DNA from: Sinorhizobium alkalisoli | Lineage (GTDB): Bacteria > Pseudomonadota > Alphaproteobacteria > Rhizobiales > Rhizobiaceae | DNA: 64,000 bases | Assembly (NCBI RefSeq): GCF_008932245.1 | Contig: NZ_CP034909.1 | Location: forward strand, 1,984,001 to 2,048,000 | Direction of reading: 5' to 3' | Shown: piece by piece, positions 26,304 through 35,000 of the stretch | Layout: each line of letters opens with the position of its first letter | Numbering within the stretch: position 1 is the first letter of the stretch | Program-made: the position numbers and the translations under genes | The notes under the pieces: model-generated | Database searches by the model: none | Seen by the model: only the letters and a program-made list of their open reading frames with translations | Told to the model about the DNA's origin: nothing

Positions 26304-26404
26304 CCAAGTCTCGATGATAGGAACCGATAGGACCGGCTCGATCGGGCTGTCTGGCCCACAATCAGCCATAGGCCATCCTATCGGCTCCTATCATCGAGAC
26401 TTGG
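26304..26404. repeat. 101-base element with 29-bp imperfect terminal inverted repeats
   Basis: Arms 26304-26332 and 26376-26404 match at 28 of 29 positions with a 43-base loop. It lies between the TAXI binding-protein gene and the permease gene, just ahead of the permease ribosome site. It could be a MITE-like insertion or an intra-operon hairpin that lowers permease expression. Confidence 0.65.
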
Positions 26405-26443
26405 CATAAGGGGAGCGGGGCCGCCACTGCCGCCACACTCCCG

Positions 26444-26495
26444 CTAGCGCATCGGCCCGTAAATCGTACGCGATTTTCGGAAGGCTCGATGCGCA
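26444..26495. repeat. Dispersed palindromic repeat, copy 1
   Basis: This stretch matches the reverse complement of 36038-36088 at almost all positions, including the core around cgcgattttcgg and the ends tagcgcatcggcc and tcgatgcgca. It lies just after the stop of the TAXI binding-protein gene. Confidence 0.75.
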
Positions 26496-26509
26496 GATTC
26501 AAATGGCGT

Positions 26510-27517
26510 TTATTTCAGCGCGCCGATTTCCTTGTAGAACCTCTCCGCGCCCGGGTGGAACGGAATGCCCACGCCGGCCGTCGCATTCTCGGTGCGAATC
26601 AGCTTGCCCTTTGCATGTCCCGCATCGAACATCTTGCGGGTGTTGTCGTTCCAAAGTGCTTTGGTGATGTTGTAGATCAGCTCTTCCGGCTGGTCCGCGC
26701 TGGTCACCCATTGCGCGCCGACCGAGAGCGTCGGCACATCGGCTGCCTGTCCCTCATAGGTACCCGCCGGGACGGTGTCTGCGGCAAAGAAACCGAACTG
26801 CGCCCGGATCTTGTCCGCCCCCTCGCCGGTAATCGGGATGATCTTCACCTTGTGCTGGCTCGCCAGTTCGGCAATCGCCCCGGCCGGATAGCCGCCGACG
26901 AAGAAGAACGCATCCATTGCGCCGTCACGCATCCGGTCGGCAGCCTGGTCCGGCTTGAGGTATTCCGGCGTGATGTCGGCTTCACTCAAGCCGAAGCCTT
27001 CCAGCACGATGCGCGCATCGACCAGCGTGCCCGAGCCCGGCTCGTCGAGCGAGACGCGCTTGCCCTTCAGGTCGGCCACGCTTTCGATACCGGATTCGGC
27101 GCTGGCCACCAGATGCAGGCTTTCCGGATAGAGATTGGCGATCACCCGCAGCTTCTCGGCAGGCGCCTGCCCTTCCCACATGCCGGTGCCGGTCTGCGCC
27201 CATGTGGCCACATCGGACTGCGAGAATCCGCTTTCCAGCGATCCGCCCATGACGGCATTGATATTGCCAACCGATCCGTTTGAGGCCACGGCGGTCGCAA
27301 CCAGACCGGGCACACCGCAGGACCCGCCATCCTCGCAGGCGCGCGAGCCGGGCGGGTTGGAGATGGCATTCGCGATCAGCCCGCCGATCGGATAATAGGT
27401 ACCGGCGGTCCCGCCGGTGCCGATGCGGAAAAACTTCATCTCCTGCGCGGTTGCCGCCCCCGCCGTCAAACCTATGGCAACGGCGAGGCAAGTCAGCAAT
27501 TTGAATCGATTGGACAT
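26510..27517 (-). CDS. TAXI-family TRAP transporter substrate-binding protein
   Basis: The start at 27517 has AGGAG 7 bases upstream and gives 335 residues. A signal peptide (MSNRFKLLTCLAVAIGLTA, cut near ATAQ) is followed by FFRIGTGGTAGTYYPIGG, the hallmark of the TAXI (TRAP-associated extracytoplasmic immunogenic) proteins. A pair of cysteines (CEDGGSC) is also present in the first quarter. It binds the ligand in the periplasm for the fused permease. Relatives bind glutamate and related compounds. It is the first gene of the two-gene operon. Confidence 0.9.
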   Translation of the reverse strand: MSNRFKLLTCLAVAIGLTAGAATAQEMKFFRIGTGGTAGTYYPIGGLIANAISNPPGSRACEDGGSCGVPGLVATAVASNGSVGNINAVMGGSLESGFSQSDVATWAQTGTGMWEGQAPAEKLRVIANLYPESLHLVASAESGIESVADLKGKRVSLDEPGSGTLVDARIVLEGFGLSEADITPEYLKPDQAADRMRDGAMDAFFFVGGYPAGAIAELASQHKVKIIPITGEGADKIRAQFGFFAADTVPAGTYEGQAADVPTLSVGAQWVTSADQPEELIYNITKALWNDNTRKMFDAGHAKGKLIRTENATAGVGIPFHPGAERFYKEIGALK

Positions 27518-27667
27518 AGTTTTCTCCTCTGGTGATGTTTCATCTCCACCTGACACAAAGACAGGCAGGCGGAGGGAAACTCGTTGACCGCTCCGTTCCG
27601 GTGCGGGTGACGTACCGGGCGGTTAGCTTGCGGATCGCAAAACCACTTTGCCGCCGCCGGATGTAAT

Positions 27668-28100
27668 CTATTGCTCCGCCTTTCTGCCACAGCGCGCATT
27701 GCTTGGACAACCGCTCGCCACGATTGTCTCCGGCATCAGCAACAGAGCGAGCAGGAAGCAAACGGCCGGAGCTGCAATCAAATAGATCAGCGCGTAGCCA
27801 ATGCTGCCGGTTGCCGCGAAGGCAGCCGAGGTGACGAATGGCCAGCCCGCCGCCCCAACCGTTGCCGATGTGATAGGGGACCGATACCGACGTGTAGCGA
27901 ATCCTGCCCGGAAAGAACTCTGCCAGTAGAATCGGGGTCTCCTAAAGCTGGAGCCGGATGTAAATTGCGATGGCGACCAGCAGGAACGACACGAGGAACG
28001 GCACGCGCCATGCCCATGCCTCGAAAACCTCCTTTCCGAAATAGGTGCGTGCCGCGATGATCCCAGCCAGTGACACGACGATCCCAAGAATGGGAGAAGT
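27668..28100 (-). pseudogene. Remnant of MHS-family MFS transporter (ProP/ShiA type)
   Basis: Three lesions are visible. The N-terminal part is missing: the readable protein starts SPILGIVVSLAGI and continues VFEAWAWRVPFLVSFLLVAI. An in-frame TAG stands at 27943-27945. The next readable part jumps directly to LLAEFFPGRIRYTSVSVPYHIG, so about 110 codons are deleted. A frameshift near 27841-27850 moves the last part (TGSIGYALIYLIAAPAV, then LLMPETI) to another frame. Intact relatives import osmolytes, shikimate or organic acids with protons. This copy cannot be functional. Confidence 0.8.
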
Positions 28101-28104
28101 CTGA

Positions 28105-28254
28105 AGCCAGGGCGTGGGCCAATGGAATATCGCCGCCCTGCGGCAAGTGCTCGAAAAAAACGATATTGTGGAAGACTATCGCGTCGAACATGAGTTCGAA
28201 ACGATCGGCAAGCGCGGCCTGCGCCTCTTGCTGGTTCGGCTCTTGCCAGCGTGA
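28105..28254 (+). pseudogene. Fragment of CheR/PAS-type signalling protein
   Basis: The frame begins just after a TGA at 28102 and encodes 49 residues. It shows GQWNIAALRQVLEKN, then VEDYRVEHEFETIGKR. That pattern is typical of the PAS-like region that follows the methyltransferase domain in CheB/CheR fusion kinases (GQWDIPALR, then VEHEFPGIGKR). No start codon or upstream domain remains. The missing continuation (kinase part) resembles the start of the truncated HWE kinase at 37553. The orientation (plus) agrees with that gene. Confidence 0.6.
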
Positions 28255-28282
28255 CGCTCCGAGAATTGTCGGGGCCGATACG

Positions 28283-30631
28283 CTAGCCGTAACGGCGGCT
28301 GCCATTCACCTCTTTGCCGACGATTTCTCTGATAATGGTCAAGGTTTCCCTGGCGGCTTCTCGTGGCGACAGAGCCGTATCAGCCACATTGCTGACGAGC
28401 TTCGTGATGTCGTGGTCGATACCCTTCTCGGACCAGCGCCTGCCTCTGGCAACGGTGATGTAGACCGAATAAGCGTGGTGCATCGTTCCGGGGCGCTCAC
28501 CGATAATATGGAGAATTCCCCTTAAACTGTTTGGATCGGAGTTCTCGAACAGCAATTCGCCGATCCGGTAGCCTGCCCGCACCCGTCCGCCCGTGACCAT
28601 GATGTTCTTGTCGCTCAGGGTGACACCCGCCCCGGCAAGCAGCCCACGCATCTCCTGAAGGTAGGGTGCGAGATGCCCATCGTCCATGATGGCTTTGGCG
28701 TTCAGACCATCCGAGATGACAATCTGACCTTTGGGCAAGTCGTTTCCCCAGGAGTCTCTGATCCTTTCAATTGCCCGGATTCCGTCCGGACTGAGCATTT
28801 CGCCCGTATTGGGGTGAGCAATGTAATCGTTGCGGTCCTTGGACAGGGTGCGAACCGGCACGACATCGGGTATGGCGGCAACGAACTCGGGCGTGAGTTC
28901 GGCCCAAAGGGACTGTTTCGCGTCGTCGTACAGTCCCTTCACCTTGGCTGCGAGCGGTGGATTGAGATCCCATATATTGGCCCCGTGGCCGGTGGCGAGG
29001 TCGACGCCTCGCTCTTCAACTTCCCGCATGCTCTGCCGTCCTTCCGCATAGATCGCGTCCCTGGACCTTTTGTCGCCTTTGGCCTGGCGGTACTGGTAGT
29101 ACACCCAGAGTGGATCTCCGAAGTTCGCGGTATAGCTGCCGTCTGCAGCCACGATGCCTATACGTTTGTAGAAGTCCCACATCGCGTCATTGACCTTGAA
29201 GCCGAACTTGTCGCGCAAGCGAACGTGGTCCTGGAACGAGGTGGTGAGATAGCTCAGCATCGGGTCGTTTTTGGTAGGCAGGGCAATCAGATAGGCGGGA
29301 TTGGCCGGCATGATCTGGTCCTGGCACCAGTCGAGGTCGTCGAGGCTGACGGTCATATGCAAGGTCGTGCAGATATCGAGGCCGATGGTAAGTCCATGGA
29401 GCTTGCCCATGACCATGTCTTCGAGACAGCACCGCACCAGTTGCTCCCGGCTCTTGAAGACTTCCGGCCCAATGAAACCGGCAACATCGTTGACATGAAG
29501 CCATGCGCCCTTGGGTTGCACGTTCGCGAGTTCGATCCCCACCGCTCTGCTGAAGCCGTATTTTCGCGACTCGAGCACCATCATGTCGACGCCGTTTGCG
29601 ACGCCATTGGTGAATTCGGAACCCTGCCCCGTTTCGAAATACAGGCCGTATCGTTCCCCCTTCTTCGCGCGTGCATAGCGCAGGATTTTCTCGTTCGTAA
29701 TGTCGAAGATCTTGTTGCAGTCATCTGTCCCGGCCAGGCTCTGGAACATCGTGGAAACCGTTCCGGGAAAACTCTCGGCCGTCTCGGCCTGGACATCGAT
29801 GTGTGCGAGCACACACCACGGGATCACATCCGCCAGCCCGAACGTATCCACGATGTCCTTCAGCGCACGTTCGACCGCGACGACGCTTTCGACCGTGCTG
29901 TCCACCGGATTGGTGCCGATGACGATGTCGCCGGTTGCGTAGGAGAAGGCATCGAAAACCTGCCAGACGATATCATCGGGATGGTCGGTCGGAGAATTTG
30001 GCTGGATCCGGGCCCCCATGTAGCCCTTCGCACCCATCTTCGTGCCCGGCATCACGTTGAATAGCTTCTGGCTGAGCGAGATCAGTTCCTCGTTGTTCAT
30101 CAGCTTGGGGACCATGCCTATAGTATCGCTGGTCAGGCCAGTCATGAGACCCTTGATCTCTTCCTCGGTTTCTGTGAGCAGAAATTCCTTCAGTCGGCCG
30201 ATCGTCCAGTCTTTCACCCGTTCAAACTGGGCCTGATCGGTAGTCTGCCAGATCAATTTCTGCAGATCGTCCTCGAGGAGCGGCTGCTGGTGCAGATCCT
30301 TGATCTTCGTGTTTGCCAGAAGAGCGCGGGCATTTCTTCGACTTGCCTCATCTTGGGCTCCCACCCCGATTGCCTGATCTCCCTCCTTGAACGCATTCGC
30401 GGCGCCGATGACTTGCTGATAGGCGGCCTGATCGAAGCCACCCTTCATCCTGCCGATGTATGCAAACACGTCCTCGCCGTCTTTCACGTCGTCGATCACG
30501 ATGCTCCGTCCGCCAGAAGCGCTTCTGGCAATAGGACCGTAGCTTGCGAGCGTGGCGGCAGCTCCCGCCATCACCAGGAGATTTCTTCTGGTAAGCCCAT
30601 CACCGTGCTGTGAGATCGCGCGCTTGCTCAT
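28283..30631 (-). CDS. eutBC: Tat-exported ethanolamine ammonia-lyase, EutB-EutC fusion
   Basis: The start at 30631 follows AAAGGAAT and gives 782 residues. Residues 1-40 look like a twin-arginine signal: TRRNLL at 14-19, a hydrophobic stretch, then ARSASG. Residues about 45-575 are EutB, with the active-site residues of the adenosylcobalamin enzyme in place by motif: R208/Q210 (ARIQPN), N241 (GTNPV), E333 (YFETGQGS), D419 (GLDICT). Residues about 590-782 are EutC with DGLNAKAI, GGRVRAGYRIGE and GERPG; the EutC N-terminal extension is short. The enzyme converts ethanolamine to acetaldehyde and ammonia. No eutA, eutE or eat gene lies nearby. Export to the periplasm is inferred from the signal alone. 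Confidence 0.9.
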   Translation of the reverse strand: MSKRAISQHGDGLTRRNLLVMAGAAATLASYGPIARSASGGRSIVIDDVKDGEDVFAYIGRMKGGFDQAAYQQVIGAANAFKEGDQAIGVGAQDEASRRNARALLANTKIKDLHQQPLLEDDLQKLIWQTTDQAQFERVKDWTIGRLKEFLLTETEEEIKGLMTGLTSDTIGMVPKLMNNEELISLSQKLFNVMPGTKMGAKGYMGARIQPNSPTDHPDDIVWQVFDAFSYATGDIVIGTNPVDSTVESVVAVERALKDIVDTFGLADVIPWCVLAHIDVQAETAESFPGTVSTMFQSLAGTDDCNKIFDITNEKILRYARAKKGERYGLYFETGQGSEFTNGVANGVDMMVLESRKYGFSRAVGIELANVQPKGAWLHVNDVAGFIGPEVFKSREQLVRCCLEDMVMGKLHGLTIGLDICTTLHMTVSLDDLDWCQDQIMPANPAYLIALPTKNDPMLSYLTTSFQDHVRLRDKFGFKVNDAMWDFYKRIGIVAADGSYTANFGDPLWVYYQYRQAKGDKRSRDAIYAEGRQSMREVEERGVDLATGHGANIWDLNPPLAAKVKGLYDDAKQSLWAELTPEFVAAIPDVVPVRTLSKDRNDYIAHPNTGEMLSPDGIRAIERIRDSWGNDLPKGQIVISDGLNAKAIMDDGHLAPYLQEMRGLLAGAGVTLSDKNIMVTGGRVRAGYRIGELLFENSDPNSLRGILHIIGERPGTMHHAYSVYITVARGRRWSEKGIDHDITKLVSNVADTALSPREAARETLTIIREIVGKEVNGSRRYG

Positions 30632-30753
30632 GGCCAATTCCTTTCTGCAGAAGGCTCGGCGCCATGGGCAAATTCGCCGAACGGCTTGCCACCGCAAACC
30701 GACAGCCCATGCCGCAAATCCACTTCGCGCGAGCTACGGGAGTGTCGGTTGCT

Positions 30754-32073
30754 TCAAAGCCATCCACCCGAGAACCCGGCTCGCCTCAAACCCACCACCA
30801 ACGGCTCGCACCGGCGCATGATCTTCCACAACAGCCCGGTCCTGTAGTTTTCGATCATCAGAACGACGGGGCCCTGGTCGACGCCGAAGTGATAGGGACT
30901 GACCCACCATCCGGTCTCGCTGTCCTCCACGACAAAGGTCTGGTTGAAGGACGGCTTGAACCCGTAAAGCCGCGTCATGCCGAGATGCATGCGCGCAAAG
31001 TTGCGGAGGGTCGGGATAACGATTTCCGGTGCAAATGGCAGGGAAGCGACGACCACCCACGGGGATACGGTTCCGTCGTCCGGTCCGTATGGCGCGCCGC
31101 GGGCGATATAGTCGAAGAACTCCCTGTCGACGCCGCCGATGTGGCGCCTGGTCCAGCCGGGGCCGTCGCTGGCCGTGAACCCCCAGCAATATTCGCCATA
31201 GCCGGCAAAGTTCAGGGGATTGCGGACGGCGTATTGCTGCTGGACAAAAGCCGCGTGCCGGCTGTTCTGGAAATAGTCGCTGTCATGCGCTCGCATGAAT
31301 GCGTCACGGATGCCGCGAAAGTCGATCCACATGTGCGAAAGCTGGTGGGTAAAAAGCGGTCCCGAATAGAGCAGTTCCCGGCCGTAAAGGTTCCGCCACT
31401 CATAGCTCTCGGTATAGGCGGCATAGGCTTCGGGCGGCAAGGGATGGTTGGGTGAACCGAGACCGAGAATATAGAGGAGCAAGCCCTCGTCGTAGCCGCG
31501 CCACCGATAGGGAATGAAGCCGTTTTCCGGTCGCCAGCCGTGGGTGAGCGTCGGCCCGTGGTCGCAGGCCCAGTTCCAGTCCGCCCGTTCGTAAAGTGCG
31601 TTTGCCAGGCGGCGAACCTCGGCCTCCTCCTCCGCATCCGCGTCGAAATAGGCGGCGACCGTCAGTGCTCCTGCGAAAAGGAACGCCGAGTCAATCGTCG
31701 ACAATTCGCACTCCCACACGCGCCTGCCGGTTTCGATGTCGAGGAAATGATAGAAGAAGCCTTTGTAACCGGACGCGTCAGGATCAGGCCCCTGTGGGCA
31801 CTCGAGGAGAAACTTCAGCCGTCGGCGCGCTATTTTCGAGGCGAACTCGCGAATGATGATCCCCCGCTCCACGAGCACGGGGATCGTGGCGAGAGCCATG
31901 CCGATCGCGGCGATGCTTGCCGGAGCGCCGGGCTCCGTCTTGTCGCGAACGAGCCCGTTGTCCGGATTGGTGCAATGCAGGTAGTAGAGCAGCGTGGTGA
32001 ACTGAAGCCGAGCGAGATCCTGATCGGTCGGCATCCGGTTCAGTTCGGGATCGGTCGACAGCAGTTCCGTCAT
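30754..32073 (-). CDS. Glycoamylase-like clan GH-S protein (GH144/GH162/GH189-related)
   Basis: The product is 439 residues without signal peptide. It matches the glucoamylase-like domain family (PF10091): STIDSAFLFAGAL, HGWRPENGFIPYRWRGYDEG, then GYGEYCWGFTASDGPG. Related proteins are endo-beta-1,2-glucanases and the cyclisation domain of cyclic beta-1,2-glucan synthase. The start overlaps the stop of the GH94-like gene upstream (ATGA), so both are translated together. The likely job is cleavage or transglycosylation of beta-1,2-glucans in the cytosol. This is inference from family and partner. Confidence 0.78.
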   Translation of the reverse strand: MTELLSTDPELNRMPTDQDLARLQFTTLLYYLHCTNPDNGLVRDKTEPGAPASIAAIGMALATIPVLVERGIIIREFASKIARRRLKFLLECPQGPDPDASGYKGFFYHFLDIETGRRVWECELSTIDSAFLFAGALTVAAYFDADAEEEAEVRRLANALYERADWNWACDHGPTLTHGWRPENGFIPYRWRGYDEGLLLYILGLGSPNHPLPPEAYAAYTESYEWRNLYGRELLYSGPLFTHQLSHMWIDFRGIRDAFMRAHDSDYFQNSRHAAFVQQQYAVRNPLNFAGYGEYCWGFTASDGPGWTRRHIGGVDREFFDYIARGAPYGPDDGTVSPWVVVASLPFAPEIVIPTLRNFARMHLGMTRLYGFKPSFNQTFVVEDSETGWWVSPYHFGVDQGPVVLMIENYRTGLLWKIMRRCEPLVVGLRRAGFSGGWL

Positions 32074-35000
32074 GGCTGGAAAACCGCCAACCGGACGTCG
32101 TGCTGTCGTCCGTCGTCCACGAGTGGAACGCTTCGCGCCGCCCGGGCCTCGCCGTCCACGGTCAGCGAACGCCGCCTGCCGACAGCTTGGCTATCCCTGC
32201 TCACCCTGATGCGGTAGGTGGAAGCTCCATACCGGAAGTCGACCTCGTAGCCGGGCCATCCCGTCGGCAAGCACGGCTCGATAAAGAGGCTCTCCCCTTG
32301 CCTGCATATGCCGAGAATGGCTTCCAGGCCAACGCGGTACAGCCAGCCTGCCGACCCCGTGTACCAGGTCCAGCCCCCGCGGCCGGTATGCGGAAATGCC
32401 CCATAGACGTCGGCGCTGACGACATAGGGCTCCACCATGTAACGCTCGGTGTCTGCGTCAGAGAGCGCATGATTGATGGGATTGAGCATGCTCCAGAGCT
32501 CGAATGCCCGATCGCCGTCGCCGAGCAACGCCGTGGCCCAGACAACCCAGGCGGCCGCGTGGGTGTACTGGCCGCCATTCTCCCGAATTCCCGGCACATA
32601 GCCCTTGATATAACCCGGTTGCAGAACCCCCTTGTCAAAGGGCGGATCGAAAAGCTGGATCAGCTTGTCCTCCGGGCGAACGAGCCGCTCCCAGACGGCC
32701 CGCATCGCCGTGGACGCGCGGTCAGCGTCAGCAGCACCGGAAATGACCGCCCATGCCTGAGGGATGGCGTCGATCTGACACTCGTCATTGCTGCGGGAGC
32801 CAAGCGGCGTGCCATTGTCGAAATAGGCACGGAGATACCAGGAGCCATCCCAGGCATGGGCCTCCAGCGACATGCGCAACGCCTCGGCGCGCTCGCGGCA
32901 CCACACCGAGCGTTCTTCGTCGCCCATTGCCGATGCGATACTGGCAAACGATCTGAGCACCGTGAGGAAGAACCACCCGTTCCACACGCTTTCACCCCTG
33001 CCCTCCGCGCCCACCTGGTTCATGCCGTCGTTCCAGTCACCCGTTCCCATGAGGGGAAGCCCGTGGCAACCGAGCCGGAGACCCCAGTCCAGGGCCCGGC
33101 AGCAGTGGTCGTAGACGGTCCCGCTTTCCTGACTGACCTGCGGTACGCCAAAGCTCTCCTCCTGATCGTCAGCCAGGAGTGGCGACGTGATAAAAGGAAC
33201 TCGCTCGCTAAGGAGCCCGTAGTCGCCTGTGACCGATACGTAGTGCTGAACGACATAGGGCAGAAAATAGAGGTCATCGGTCATGCGGGTCCGCACGCCG
33301 ACGCCCGACGGAGGATGCCACCAGTGTTGCACATCCCCCTCCGTGAACTGACGCTCGGCGGCACGAAGGATGTGGGCGCGCGCCTCGTCCGGCGCGCAAT
33401 GCACCAGGGCAGCAACATCCTGGAGTTGGTCGCGATATCCATAGGCGCCGCCGGACTGATAGAAGCCCGTTCGCGCCCAGACGCGGCAGGCCAACACCTG
33501 ATACAGCAACCAACGGTTCATCATGAGATCAAAAGCGGGGTCGGGCGTCCGAACGGTGACCGCGCCCAGAAGCCGGTCCCATTGGCGGGAAACGACCTCC
33601 AGCGAGTTTCGGGCGCGTGTTGGCTCGGCAAATTCGCGCACGAGCCGGCGGACCTCCTGTGGACTATCCGCTTGGCCCAGCACGAATACCCGTTCGACGG
33701 TCTCGGCGGGAGGGATTGTCATCTCGACCATGAGCGCGGCGCAGGGATCGAGCAGAGAGCCGACCCTTCCTTCGAGACCGGATCCATCCAGTCCCACCGG
33801 CTGGAAGACCGAACCGTTCCGGCCCAGAAATTCACGCCGATCGCAGGTGAACGACACGGGCGGCACGCTCGAGGCAACGAATGCCAGTTTCCCGGAGAAA
33901 GCATTTTCCCAGAGGTTGCGCGCGATGATCGCACCGCATTCGGCAGCGAATTCACACGTCACGCGCGCAGATGCGTTCTCGCGCAACGTGCCAAGAACCC
34001 ATTCGATGAAATAGGTGACAGTGAGCGCGCGCGCTTCGGTTCCGTCGTTGCGGACAGCGAGGCGAACCACCTTGATCTGGTCCGGGCCTGGGACGTGGAC
34101 GGTCATTTCATGGTGCAGCAAGTGCCCGGCGCTCTCATAGCGACTATAACCCTGCCCATGACTGACGGTCGTCTCGAAAGACTGCCCGATCGGCAGCGGC
34201 GTCGCGCTCCAGACATCCCCGGTTTGCCGATCGCGCAAGTAGATCACCTCACTCGGCGAATCCGAAACCGGATCATTCGACCAGGGTGTGAGCCTGTTCA
34301 ATTGGCTGTTGCCTGACCAGGTATAGCCAAGAACGCTTTCGCTGGTCAGGCAGCCAAACTCGCGATTGGCGATAATGTTGCACCAGGGCATTGGCGTCTC
34401 CGCGCCCCTCGTCGCGATCACATATTCTCGCCCGTCTTGGGTGAAACCCCCGCGACCATTCCAATAAAGCAAGTCGGTGCGTGCTGCTCCGGCGTGCTTC
34501 TCGCGCACTCCGTGAAAATGCCTCTCCGTACGCTTCAAAGCGCAAGGCGTGGTCGGCGGCCTCTCGACCTGATCGACAAGCGATCCTCGACTGCAATCAA
34601 GGATGACGCGCGCCGCAGCGGCGACCGCATCTGCCGAGCTGTTCGCAATAGTTTCTGCCGACAGCACATGAACGCCGCCGGCCTTGCCAAGTATCCCCTC
34701 CAACCGGCCTCTCACCGTGTTGCTCAACGGCATTTCTTCGCCGGCGCCGCTGGCGTCAAGGAGAATGAGATCGAAAGGAAGGCCGCGGCCGCCGATGAAA
34801 GCGTGAGCATCGACAACTTCGTCGATGAGAGGCTTTTCGCCCATGTCGTCGACGCGCAGCAGCAGGATTGGGAGATCTCCGGATATCCCCACGGACCACA
34901 GGTTCTCCGTGGCCAGCCGCCCCGTGACGGGCGGGCTGCCCTCGCGAAAACCGGGATCCGAAAACGCCAGTCTTCCGGCGAGCCGGTTGTAGGCGGCGAC

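Noticed and set aside
32100..34316. 738-codon open frame antisense to the GH94 gene
   Set aside because: It is a high-GC shadow of the GH94 coding strand, has no family motif and no ribosome site, and the opposite strand has clear domain matches.
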